From positions 1-22,197 of the IMG/VR virus record IMGVR_UViG_3300013102_000078: DNA of 22,197 nucleotides. The stretch is one strand, 5' to 3'. Under the pieces are notes generated by a model. That model worked only from the letters and a program-made list of their open reading frames with translations, made no database searches and had not been told where the DNA came from. The stretch comes from a virus. This document shows positions 1 to 6,111 of this stretch, one piece after another (within the stretch, counting starts at the first letter, position 1; each line of letters begins with the position of its first letter). The position numbers and the translations under genes were made by a program.

Positions 1-2
1 AT

Positions 3-1805
3 ATGGCTCGGAAATTATACATTTATCAGCGTTGGTCAAGTGCGGTACAGGCCGATGGCACGACTAAGGCAAGACAGACTAGATCGGCAGAGGAATACGC
101 TCAGAAAAATGGACTTGAAATTGAAGAAATCGTAGATGCAGGCGTGTCAGGTTTTAAATCAGCCAACACAGATGAGAACGGGGCATTGGGGCAATTTTTA
201 CGGGCAGTTGATGAAGGTTTGATAGCTCATAATTCAGTACTGTTCGTAGAGGCTTTGGACCGTATCACGCGTGATGAGATTGATACTGCGTTAGAGCTGT
301 TTCTGGGCATTTTACGCCGTGGAATTACAGTAGTAACAGGGATGGATAACAAGGTTTATACACGTGAAGCAATCAAGGGAAATCCGGTAGATCTGCTTAC
401 AAGTATTCTCATGTTTTCACGTGCACATGAAGAATCAAAAACTAAACAAAACCGTACTAATGGTAATGCTCTTGCGTTGATTGACCGATTTATTAAGCAG
501 GGTCTGCCAGTGAACATAAAGAGCATAGGATCACATCCGTGGTGGATTGATGATAGCGGTTCAATGTATGAGGCCGTGAAAACGCATCCAGTACTTTGGG
601 CTTGTGCTCAGTTTGCTATTGAAAACTTCATGGAAGGTGAATCGGTATTCAAAGTAACTCAAATGCTCAATGAAAAATTCCCTCATTACTATAAAGGGAA
701 AGCATGGGCTATGGCGAATATACGCAAACTACGTATCAATAAGGCCGTGTATGGATTAAGGGAAGTTACAGTAGGTGGTAAAACTTATGTACTTCCAAAC
801 TACTATCCAGCGTTGATTACTGAAGGGCAGTTTCTGCGATTACAGCAGATAAGAACTACTACAAAGTACATTGGTAAAGTTGGTGATGGTAGGGTAGTAA
901 CAAACGCTGATGGCAGCACTAAAATTATTGCTGAAAAGAATAACATCAATCTACTTGCGGGAATGAAGTTATTCAGGTGTGGTCATTGTGGCGGTACTAT
1001 GATGGCTATGCGTCATCGTAATACTATTCGTTATCTTTGTGAGAAGGGCAGAGGCAATAACCATGATTGTAAAACGTGGTCTATGCCAGGTATGTTAGTT
1101 GAACATACTTTGATGCTTGTAACTACTATTGCCTATATGGACCTACAGAAAAAAGGCCAAGGTGATAAAGCTGATTACACACAGCAAATCACCGCTATGG
1201 AAAGTACTATCAGTGGTTATAGTGTTCAAATCAATAAAGCTACTAAATTAGCTATTGCCCTTGATGATGTTGATGTAGATGAACTGGCAGATACTATTAG
1301 AGAGCTTAAGAGAAAAAGAGATAATGCAATAATTGAACTTGAAGTACTACAACGTAAACAACTATTAGCAAATGATAGTACTTTTGAATCTATCATGATG
1401 GATTTCTTTACCTATGTTCAATATGGGGTACTCCAAGATCCATTACATGAGTACCGAAGTAAATTAAGAGATGTTGTGTATAGTGCTATTGGTGATGTAA
1501 GAGCATGGAAGCACGATAGAAGGCTGTTCATCAGCTTTCAGATAAAAGGTAATGAGGGTTATTACAATTTCTCAGCAGGTAATACCCCTTATGATTGGGG
1601 GTGTTATGTGGGTGCTCTACCGTTCTCACAGCACGAACTGGAAGTGGCTAATGAGGAAGTACCAGAACATGCGTTAGATCGTGTAAGAGAGCGATACGCA
1701 GAGCTACACGCTGTCAATATGATGATGTTACGCCATGCGAAAGAGTTACTTTCACATGTAGGGTATCCAGAACTAGATAGTAAGATGTTTTGGCCTCGGA
1801 AGTAA
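3..1805 (+). CDS. Large serine recombinase (phage integrase), 600 aa
   Basis: Site-specific recombinase expected to integrate and excise the prophage through a 5'-phosphoserine DNA intermediate. The N-terminal resolvase domain (about 1-160) has the YxRxS pattern at residues 8-12, which makes S12 the likely nucleophile, and an LDRITRD block near residue 86 that carries active-site arginines. A recombinase domain follows (about 170-290). A zinc ribbon has cysteines at 326, 329, 346 and 356. A coiled-coil segment (about 400-460) precedes the C-terminal domain. Length fits the large serine integrase family. ATG at 3 is the first start visible; any ribosome site lies outside the window. It is the leftmost gene, so the attachment site is probably just upstream. 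Serine integrases are less usual than tyrosine integrases in phages with lambda-type head genes. Function is confident; phage rather than transposon use is inferred from context. Confidence 0.93.
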   Translation: MARKLYIYQRWSSAVQADGTTKARQTRSAEEYAQKNGLEIEEIVDAGVSGFKSANTDENGALGQFLRAVDEGLIAHNSVLFVEALDRITRDEIDTALELFLGILRRGITVVTGMDNKVYTREAIKGNPVDLLTSILMFSRAHEESKTKQNRTNGNALALIDRFIKQGLPVNIKSIGSHPWWIDDSGSMYEAVKTHPVLWACAQFAIENFMEGESVFKVTQMLNEKFPHYYKGKAWAMANIRKLRINKAVYGLREVTVGGKTYVLPNYYPALITEGQFLRLQQIRTTTKYIGKVGDGRVVTNADGSTKIIAEKNNINLLAGMKLFRCGHCGGTMMAMRHRNTIRYLCEKGRGNNHDCKTWSMPGMLVEHTLMLVTTIAYMDLQKKGQGDKADYTQQITAMESTISGYSVQINKATKLAIALDDVDVDELADTIRELKRKRDNAIIELEVLQRKQLLANDSTFESIMMDFFTYVQYGVLQDPLHEYRSKLRDVVYSAIGDVRAWKHDRRLFISFQIKGNEGYYNFSAGNTPYDWGCYVGALPFSQHELEVANEEVPEHALDRVRERYAELHAVNMMMLRHAKELLSHVGYPELDSKMFWPRK

Positions 1806-1815
1806 TGGGCTTTCT

Positions 1816-1846
1816 AAAGCCTCGTAGCAATTCTACGAGGCTTTTT
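1816..1846 (+). terminator. Rho-independent terminator of the integrase gene
   Basis: A perfect 12-bp stem (AAAGCCTCGTAG at 1816-1827, CTACGAGGCTTT at 1833-1844) with a 5-base loop runs into a T tract, 11 bases after the integrase stop. An alternative small hairpin, GGCTTT (1808-1813) with AAAGCC (1816-1821), competes for the left arm. Confidence 0.9.
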
Positions 1847-2076
1847 AGCAGGTGTTAATTGTGGGTAAAAATATCAGCAGTAATCTAAGAATGTGAAAGG
1901 AGATCTTAATTATATAAAGATAATTAAATCAACACCTTAGTAAGGGACGAAGAATGTTTTACTGAAAAAGTGTAGAAAAGAGTTAAAGATAAAATGATTG
2001 GTCAGGGCTATTAATATCAAGATTTGCAGAGGGCTTAGTGCAGAAAAGAGCAAGAAAGTCAAGCTTAATTATTGCA

Positions 2077-2213
2077 ATTTCGCACCCAAAAAAGGCTAAA
2101 CTTTACTCGGCACAAACGATAACAAATTAGATATTAGACTGTCAAATTTCGAGCCCAAATCTTAACTTAAGTCAAATTGACCATTTCAAACCCCTAGGTT
2201 AATATCAAACCCG
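2077..2213 (+). repeat. Four degenerate copies of an ATTTCRMRCCCMAA-like motif
   Basis: Copies are ATTTCGCACCCAAA (2077-2090), ATTTCGAGCCCAAA (2146-2159), ATTTCAAACCCC (2183-2194) and ATATCAAACCCG (2202-2213). Spacing shrinks from 69 to 37 to 19 bases, so they are not regular iterons. The last two overlap the spacer and -10 of the putative promoter at 2177-2205, as a repressor or activator site would. No binding protein can be named. Confidence 0.4.
2177..2205 (+). promoter_or_regulatory. Putative sigma70 promoter of the first early gene
   Basis: TTGACC (2177-2182) and TAATAT (2200-2205) are separated by 17 bases and lie about 95 bases before the start at 2301. The match is 5/6 at -35 and 4/6 at -10. 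A short inverted repeat CTAC-N6-GTAG sits between it and the gene. Confidence 0.45.
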
Positions 2214-2300
2214 TCAAGCAATCTGCCTGATAAAACCTAATACATAAAATCACATAAAACTCTACTTAACTGTAGCGGATATCCTATAAGGAAAATTATT

Positions 2301-2639
2301 ATGAATATCATTGAGAAGCACTTATTTTATTCAACTGACTTCGATAAAGAAGAACAAGATAAAGAAATTTGGATTGATGGAAAGTTGGTCTATACCATCC
2401 ATCAGGGTTTAGAGAATGATGATACTAATCAGGTATCCCCATTTGAAGGCGAGTCAATACAACAAACATTATACTTCACTGATAAAGGTACTGTTCAACA
2501 CAACCACGCGGATGACAGTTTCTACTTTAAAGATAAAGCAGGTCGTATGGTAGCGTATGTCGATGGTGAACTTCAGCAAAATGTTGAAGGGCACTTTGAT
2601 GAATTTGTTGAATTCGCAAAATACTTAATGTCTAAGTAA
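2301..2639 (+). CDS. Unrecognised 112-aa acidic early protein
   Basis: I do not recognise this protein. It is acidic, cytoplasmic in character (no signal peptide or membrane segment), and looks like a compact beta-rich fold: short strands such as KLVYTIHQG and GRMVAYVDGEL alternate with polar turns. The start is well supported by AAGGAAA about 9 bases before ATG 2301. It is the first gene of the rightward early region, downstream of a putative promoter and followed by hairpins at 2652-2695, so it may be its own transcription unit. Its location next to the integrase is typical for lysogeny or accessory genes, but no role can be assigned. Confidence 0.75.
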   Translation: MNIIEKHLFYSTDFDKEEQDKEIWIDGKLVYTIHQGLENDDTNQVSPFEGESIQQTLYFTDKGTVQHNHADDSFYFKDKAGRMVAYVDGELQQNVEGHFDEFVEFAKYLMSK

Positions 2640-2651
2640 CAAAGGTTATAA

Positions 2652-2695
2652 ACACAAGTGAAAAACTTGTGTCGGTCAATGCTATGGCCGGTTTT
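2652..2695 (+). terminator. Tandem hairpins with T-rich tail after the 2301 gene
   Basis: An 8-bp hairpin ACACAAGT/ACTTGTGT (2652-2659 and 2665-2672) is followed at once by a weaker CGGTC/GGCCG stem (2673-2677 and 2686-2690) running into GTTTTAATTA. The second could be a weak terminator; the first may protect mRNA ends. A third small hairpin, GCAGT-TTT-ACTGC, lies just beyond at 2704-2716. Confidence 0.45.
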
Positions 2696-2747
2696 AATTA
2701 AGAGCAGTTTTACTGCGAATTGATAAATATATAAAAGGAAGAATCAT

Positions 2748-2831
2748 ATGATCACAGTTTTACTAGCATCAATCGCGATACCATTAACATTAAAGATAGT
2801 CAGCAAGAGTATTCTTCACTACTGGCACTAA
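2748..2831 (+). CDS. Small single-pass membrane peptide, 27 aa
   Basis: A 27-residue peptide starts at ATG 2748, preceded by AAGGA at 2735-2739 with suitable spacing. Residues 2-18 (ITVLLASIAIPLTLKIV) form one hydrophobic helix, followed by a basic/aromatic tail ending in HYWH. This is the look of prophage-encoded small membrane proteins, including type I toxins and inhibitors, but no specific family is recognised. The frame one base back is also open from about 2736 through 3007, without an ATG. The later part of that frame runs through a terminator-like hairpin, so I do not treat it as a gene; a frameshifted extension cannot be excluded. Confidence 0.5.
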   Translation: MITVLLASIAIPLTLKIVSKSILHYWH

Positions 2832-2866
2832 GCCGTATTAAAGAACTGAACAACAACATCAGAAAT

Positions 2867-2896
2867 TTGGAACGAAAAGAGATTCTGCGGTATAAT
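2867..2896 (+). promoter_or_regulatory. Putative sigma70 promoter before the RHH gene
   Basis: TTGGAA (2867-2872), an 18-base spacer and a perfect TATAAT (2891-2896). Transcripts would cross the hairpin at 2954-2981 before reaching the gene at 3023, a layout compatible with attenuation. Confidence 0.45.
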
Positions 2897-2953
2897 AATA
2901 CAAACAACCGGTTCTGCTCGGTCAACGTAGATATCAATCTCCACCATGAAAAA

Positions 2954-2981
2954 TACCCCTCGCGACATTGGGGTACTTTTT
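2954..2981 (+). terminator. Terminator-like hairpin upstream of the RHH gene
   Basis: TACCCC (2954-2959) pairs with GGGGTA (2970-2975) around a 10-base loop and is followed by CTTTTTC. It lies between the membrane peptide and the ribbon-helix-helix gene, downstream of a putative promoter. Confidence 0.6.
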
Positions 2982-3022
2982 CGTGCGTGAAAAATATAAT
3001 TTTGTGAACAAAGGAAGGTCAC

Positions 3023-3172
3023 GTGAAAGAAAACAAAACAAAAGGTGTTGGTGTACGCCTCAATGAAACACAAGAGAAAGTCCTACAAGACATTATCGAC
3101 AAGGGATTAGCTGGGAGCAATAGTGGGGCTATTCAATATCTGATCAACTCTTATGCGATTAAGGAGGCGTGA
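3023..3172 (+). CDS. Ribbon-helix-helix (CopG/Arc-like) DNA-binding protein, 49 aa
   Basis: A GTG start at 3023 is preceded by a strong AAGGAAGG ribosome site (3010-3017). The 49-residue product has the ribbon-helix-helix layout. A short strand, GVGVRLNE, contacts DNA. Helix A is TQEKVLQDIIDKG, and a turn with the S/N-rich sequence GSNSG leads into helix B, GAIQYLINSYAI. Such proteins bind DNA as dimers and usually repress their own operon. It ends one base before the next gene, whose ribosome site AAGGAGG overlaps its last codons, so the two are surely co-translated. It could be a phage regulator or the antitoxin-like partner of the 3174 gene. Family assignment is by pattern only. Confidence 0.7.
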   Translation: MKENKTKGVGVRLNETQEKVLQDIIDKGLAGSNSGAIQYLINSYAIKEA

Positions 3173-3173
3173 C

Positions 3174-3410
3174 ATGAAGACGATAAGAACTAACCGAAAA
3201 AAGCTCAACAAGACAGTCAGAAAAAAAGAAAAAGTAAAATTTATCAATTTAACTTTTCACCAGTACGAAAATATTCTATGCGGTAAAATATCATCTGCTC
3301 GTATTTGTAATGTGCTCAAAGTTAACTGTAGTAAGGAATTTTTCATAAAGTTAATAGCGAACGGCTTACCTGAGTATGAAGACTGGTATAAGAGAGTAAA
3401 AAGTAATTAG
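3174..3410 (+). CDS. Unrecognised small basic protein, 78 aa
   Basis: ATG 3174 is chosen because AAGGAGG at 3161-3167 sits 6 bases before it; an in-frame ATG at 3153 lies inside the upstream gene and has no ribosome site. The first 22 residues are extremely basic (MKTIRTNRKKLNKTVRKKEK), followed by a compact domain, FINLTFHQYENILCG... to LPEYEDWYKRV. A basic arm plus small helical domain suggests nucleic-acid binding, for example an excision factor or phage regulator. It follows the ribbon-helix-helix gene by one base and shares its transcript. No family is recognised. A toxin role was considered but nothing in the sequence supports it. Confidence 0.65.
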   Translation: MKTIRTNRKKLNKTVRKKEKVKFINLTFHQYENILCGKISSARICNVLKVNCSKEFFIKLIANGLPEYEDWYKRVKSN

Positions 3411-3463
3411 TGTGAAACTATACCCAGCGTTAGAAGAAACACACACAATATCTATAAAATAAA

Positions 3464-3490
3464 GCCCGGTATGTTAGAACCATACCGGGC
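3464..3490. terminator. Perfect 10-bp hairpin, possibly bidirectional terminator
   Basis: GCCCGGTATG (3464-3473) pairs perfectly with CATACCGGGC (3481-3490) around a 7-base loop. Only the minus strand reads into a T-containing run, so plus-strand termination is uncertain. The core GCCCGG...CCGGGC resembles the terminator at 21877-21930. Confidence 0.5.
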
Positions 3491-3515
3491 AATCAATACG
3501 AAGGAACGTAGACAC

Positions 3516-3560
3516 ATGAACTATCTACACAACTATTTATCAGGCGGGAATCATGGCTAA
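3516..3560 (+). CDS. Possible 14-aa leader peptide coupled to the next gene
   Basis: ATG 3516 has AAGGAAC 8-15 bases upstream and encodes MNYLHNYLSGNHG before a stop at 3558-3560. The next gene starts at 3553, inside this reading frame, and has only a weak ribosome site of its own (GGCGGG). Translation of the leader could therefore deliver ribosomes to the downstream start. This is inference from spacing; the peptide itself resembles nothing known to me. Confidence 0.35.
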   Translation: MNYLHNYLSGGNHG

Positions 3561-4032
3561 AAAGGAAGTAATTCGCAACAACACAAAGCTCAACGAGGCA
3601 TTGAAACGTACTACCTATAATAGTCTATCCCCTCAAGCCAAAATTATTATTAATGAAGCCATACAGAACTGTCCATCGCTCGGAAAGTACAAGTTACCCG
3701 TTGAAGATGTGTACTACATCATACGTAATGCTAACGAGCTATCTAAAGCACAAGTACTACACCATCTGACCATTCACCGCACAGACAGATCAAAGAAGTT
3801 ACCAAACAGTGATTCATCAATCGAAAAGTACAAGAAAGCTTGTATCTCAGTTGCTGAAGCACTGGAAGCCTTCATAGAAGGTGGCGGCCTATTGTGTGGA
3901 ATCAAAGCAGCAATGGTAAAAGTACTTCCAGCAAAGCCAATGAACAATGAACAAAAGCAGGCAGTACTTGAGCTGTGGGACGCTAATGCATCAGTGGGTG
4001 AGATTATCGCCTTCCTTCAGACCATTCGATAA
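3553..4032 (+). CDS. Unrecognised 159-aa early protein
   Basis: Basic, mostly helical, soluble protein without signal peptide or membrane segment. The N-terminal third (KLNEALKRTTYNSLSPQAKI, then INEAIQNCPSLGKYKLPVEDV) and a middle segment rich in K and S lead to a hydrophobic helix with a glycine cluster (ALEAFIEGGGLLCGIKAAMV, about 103-122). A C-terminal helical hairpin (about 130-159) ends in VGEIIAFLQTIR. I recognise no domain. It follows the small regulator genes and precedes a 390-base gap, so it may act in early phage regulation or replication, but there is no direct evidence. The start at 3553 overlaps the putative leader peptide. Confidence 0.7.
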   Translation: MAKKEVIRNNTKLNEALKRTTYNSLSPQAKIIINEAIQNCPSLGKYKLPVEDVYYIIRNANELSKAQVLHHLTIHRTDRSKKLPNSDSSIEKYKKACISVAEALEAFIEGGGLLCGIKAAMVKVLPAKPMNNEQKQAVLELWDANASVGEIIAFLQTIR

Positions 4033-4194
4033 CCGTAACTATAAACGTAATATGCAAATGAAAAATACGGTTATGATTTTTCGGGATGAATTATTTGTGC
4101 GTAATTATGCATTAAAATGCTCATAAGGTGCATGAATTTCCTTTATTATTCATTTTTTATGTAATTTTGGTCATTTTTAGGAATAACCGTAACT
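4029..4194. repeat. Three copies of ATAACCGT, two direct and one inverted
   Basis: ATAACCGT occurs at 4029-4036 and 4183-4190, each extended to ATAACCGTAACT. The inverse, ACGGTTAT, is at 4067-4074. They bracket the start of the gene-free stretch after 4032 and are candidate operator sites for a phage regulator. The first overlaps the stop codon of the upstream gene. Confidence 0.4.
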
Positions 4195-4419
4195 TAATAT
4201 AATATTACTTTTACTTCTTACTTTAAAGTAACTGACTTACATATCATTCAGTCTCAAAGAGCCTTACTTCGCTTTGCTCGTAAGTCTCTATAAAACCCAA
4301 AAATAAGATCATAACTTGCGTTATTTGGCAGTAGAACTACCAAACCAACGCCGCATTCCCTTATTCGCTTTCGCTCAGAAAATGGAATGTACTAACAAAA
4401 TACAACTACTACAAAATGG
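4033..4419. other. 387-base gene-free AT-rich region, likely regulatory or origin-like
   Basis: No open reading frame with a ribosome site is seen. It contains the ATAACCGT copies, a 14-bp perfect palindrome TTACTTTAAAGTAA (4218-4231), and then a run of hairpins from 4258 on. Its first half is very AT-rich (many T and A runs), changing to alternating hairpins with TTCGCTTT-type loops. This could be the early control region or a replication origin; nothing decides between them. Confidence 0.55.
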
Positions 4420-4498
4420 ATGGGATCAATATTCGTGAGTTGCGAAGCGGCGAACGAGTATGACGACGCCCCGCCACAAGGTGGCCGTTCTGACGGCC
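4258..4498. other. Cluster of five hairpins, possible structured RNA or origin
   Basis: In order: AGAG-c-CTTAC / GTAAG-t-CTCT (4258-4289); TTTGG-c-AGT / ACT-a-CCAAA (4324-4344, one mismatch); CATTCC / GGAATG (4354-4389); ATATTCGT / ACGAGTAT (about 4428-4461, one G-T pair); and two mutually exclusive GC-rich hairpins, GCCAC/GTGGC (4473-4485) and GGCCGT/ACGGCC (4483-4498). Loops 1 and 3 share TTCGCTTT. The 4440-4500 part is clearly more GC-rich than its surroundings. Structure calls are by eye without energy calculation. Confidence 0.4.
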
Positions 4499-4668
4499 TT
4501 TACAACAAACAAGTACGTAGTGAACTGTCTGATAATCCAAACCTATCTGGATCTCATTTGAAAGCCATTTCATATTATATTAATAAATACTTCACTGATA
4601 AGGGACGGCGACCAACATATACACATTTGAACAAACAGTTTGGTATCAGAGCAACAGCAAAATTTTAA
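4420..4668 (+). CDS. LexA-like winged-helix fragment, doubtful gene (82 aa as read)
   Basis: Residues about 42-82 (LSGSHLKAISYYINKYFTDK, then GRRPTYTHLNKQFGIRATAKF) match the pattern of the LexA N-terminal DNA-binding domain: helix 1, then G-x-x-PT-x-x-x-L, then a recognition helix after GIR. The frame stops inside the expected recognition helix, so the domain is incomplete. The first 30 residues come from the GC-rich hairpin DNA and do not look like protein, and ATG 4420 has no ribosome site; TTG 4558 is an alternative. It may be a decayed repressor gene, or a very short DNA-binding protein. The next gene's ribosome site overlaps its end. The LexA resemblance is by eye. Confidence 0.35.
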   Translation: MGSIFVSCEAANEYDDAPPQGGRSDGLYNKQVRSELSDNPNLSGSHLKAISYYINKYFTDKGRRPTYTHLNKQFGIRATAKF

Positions 4669-4681
4669 AAAGGAATTTAAA

Positions 4682-5023
4682 ATGAAAAAAATCACAAACC
4701 TAACAATCACTCGTAATGTAAACTTCATTAAGGCAATATTCTTTATTGAAGATGAACCAGTAAGTTTAATGCTTACTACTGAATCTGAATCTGGCTACTT
4801 AAACATTGGTGAAAAGAAGTATGAAATTCTTGATGGTGGTAAAGTACGCCGTGACGGTAAGACAGCTACCGAAGAATTTGAATTCGTATTTGATCAATCT
4901 GAAATTAAACTTGAGAATACATTAATCGTTCATGTTTCTTTATTATGGTCACATCCAGAAAAAGACGTAGTACTACAAAAAATTGAAGCATTATTAGTGG
5001 CACTACATGAAGTCGGTATTTAA
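4682..5023 (+). CDS. Unrecognised 113-aa acidic early protein
   Basis: ATG 4682 is preceded by AAAAAGGAATTT (about 4667-4678), a clear ribosome site; the in-frame upstream ATG at 4640 lacks one and overlaps the previous reading frame. The protein is acidic, soluble and apparently beta-rich in the first two thirds (NLTITRNVNFIKAIFFIEDE, YEILDGGKVRRDG, EEFEFVFDQSEI), ending in a helix (VLQKIEALLVALHEVGI). It resembles no family I can name. It forms a short operon with the gene at 5037, 13 bases downstream, which ends in a strong terminator. Confidence 0.75.
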   Translation: MKKITNLTITRNVNFIKAIFFIEDEPVSLMLTTESESGYLNIGEKKYEILDGGKVRRDGKTATEEFEFVFDQSEIKLENTLIVHVSLLWSHPEKDVVLQKIEALLVALHEVGI

Positions 5024-5036
5024 TAAAGGATTTAGA

Positions 5037-5285
5037 ATGAGAAAGATTGAAGGAACGATGTACTATGAACATGGAGACTATGAAATCTATGTTGGGGATG
5101 ATGGAATATATTTTACTAAAAAGACTGAAATTACTTGGATTGATCCACAGGGAGTACAACACGAAGCAGTACTATCTGATGTGTACGAAATCGAAGGGTT
5201 TACTGAAGAAGAACTAAACAAAGGATTTACTGAAGAAGAACTATTAAATGAAATGACAATAGAAGAACACATTAAGCCCCATTAA
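5037..5285 (+). CDS. Unrecognised 82-aa acidic protein with duplicated GFTEEEL motif
   Basis: Start ATG 5037 has AAAGGA at 5025-5030; an upstream in-frame ATG at 5007 lies inside the previous gene. The N-terminal half has beta-strand character (GTMYYEHGDYEIYVGDDGIY, then FTKKTEITWIDPQGVQHEAV). The C-terminal half is strongly acidic and carries a tandem repeat, GFTEEELNK-GFTEEELL, encoded by a near-identical 24-base DNA duplication at about 5199-5246. The stop codon lies inside the terminator palindrome. DNA mimicry or an anti-host role would fit such an acidic early protein, but this is only a guess. Confidence 0.72.
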   Translation: MRKIEGTMYYEHGDYEIYVGDDGIYFTKKTEITWIDPQGVQHEAVLSDVYEIEGFTEEELNKGFTEEELLNEMTIEEHIKPH

Positions 5286-5301
5286 TGGGGCATTGCTTTT
5301 T
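5276..5301 (+). terminator. Terminator of the early operon
   Basis: The perfect palindrome GCCCCATTAATGGGGC (5276-5291) is followed by ATTGCTTTTT. It overlaps the last codons and stop of the upstream gene, and separates the rightward early genes from the leftward block beginning at 5383. Confidence 0.8.
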
Positions 5302-5382
5302 CTACATGGTACGCGACTAGTCCATTGAACCACCCGCCAGTAGTCCGGGCTTACCATTTAAAGGGTGATCAATAAAGGAATC

Positions 5383-6111
5383 TTACTTACCTTCAAAATA
5401 CAAAGGAACATTATTCGCATATTGATAAAAACTCTCTAAATCATTATAAAATTTCTCATAAAGACCATCGACGCTATCACTTATGTCCATAATACTCTTT
5501 TTAGCTTTTGTTGAGGGTATTGAATCTTCATTAATATGAAATGCGTTATACCTTTCTATAAGTCTTAAAATTGAAGTATAACGTTTAATAAGGTAATGAG
5601 TTGATTTACGCATTAGCCTAAACTTTGCTTCAGCCGCTGGTACTAAATTCCATCCTATTTTGCTCAAAGCATTAAAATCACGTTCAAGTTTAAAGATCAT
5701 ATTTTTTATTTCATTAATTGATGATTCAGTTTTAGAAAAGCTTTTACAAAATTCATCAAAATAAAAATCTATTTGTACTTCATCATCAGCTAAATCTTTG
5801 AATATTAAAAAATCTAATACTTCATCAGTAACGAACTGCATCAAACGCTTCAATTCTGGAATGTCTCTTGATATTAAAGTTACTGCCTGATTTAATGCTT
5901 GCTCATCCATTTTTTGATGAATCCACTTAGGGGCAGATTTGAATGCCATGTAAGCTACTATAAGCGTACCAAAAGTACTCATTGCACTTATCCAGTCTGA
6001 TAGATTACCTATATCTTCTTTGTAAGCTCCACCAATGACCAACCACAAGGAAAGTACTAATAATACACCTATAGCTACCTTAACAAAGACGTCATAAATC
6101 CTGCGAATCAT
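5383..6111 (-). CDS. Two-helix inner-membrane protein with GNLSDWIS motif, 242 aa (paralog A)
   Basis: The start at 6111 (ATG) is chosen because GAGGG lies 8 bases upstream; the longer TTG start at 6126 contains that site. Residues 11-29 form the first membrane helix and about 43-57 the second, joined by a short loop with GNLSDWIS (35-42). The rest (65-242) is a charged, helical, probably coiled cytoplasmic domain. It is a paralog of the gene at 6239-7006, which lies upstream on the same strand, and the two share similar leader sequences. Comparable small prophage membrane proteins are known as hypothetical proteins; superinfection exclusion or host-membrane interference would fit such an accessory gene but is not shown. 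Confidence 0.75.
   Translation of the reverse strand: MIRRIYDVFVKVAIGVLLVLSLWLVIGGAYKEDIGNLSDWISAMSTFGTLIVAYMAFKSAPKWIHQKMDEQALNQAVTLISRDIPELKRLMQFVTDEVLDFLIFKDLADDEVQIDFYFDEFCKSFSKTESSINEIKNMIFKLERDFNALSKIGWNLVPAAEAKFRLMRKSTHYLIKRYTSILRLIERYNAFHINEDSIPSTKAKKSIMDISDSVDGLYEKFYNDLESFYQYANNVPLYFEGK

Larger units (their letters stand above)
1847..2300. other. 454-base AT-rich non-coding gap with repeated motif and promoter
   Basis: No credible open reading frame is seen on either strand. The right half contains four related copies of a motif close to ATTTCRMRCCCMAA and a promoter-like pair, listed separately. The left half (1860-2060) is purine-rich on the plus strand and shows nothing I can assign. 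Because it adjoins the integrase it could hold regulatory sites for integration or lysogeny, but no core attachment sequence can be identified without the other prophage end. Confidence 0.6.

Noticed and set aside
2828-3073. 81-residue minus-strand open frame
   Set aside because: It runs through a promoter, a terminator hairpin and the start of the RHH gene, without a ribosome site.
3023-3410. Classical toxin-antitoxin pair
   Set aside because: The first protein fits an RHH antitoxin, but the second has no toxin-family motif (RelE, HicA, MazF, PIN, Fic were considered by eye). Kept only as a possibility in the findings.
5302-5382. tRNA-like short sequence with TGGTA...TACCA outer pairing and a GGTTCAA-like word on the minus strand
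   Set aside because: No cloverleaf can be formed: the D and anticodon arms are missing and the length is too short. Outer pairing is only five bases.
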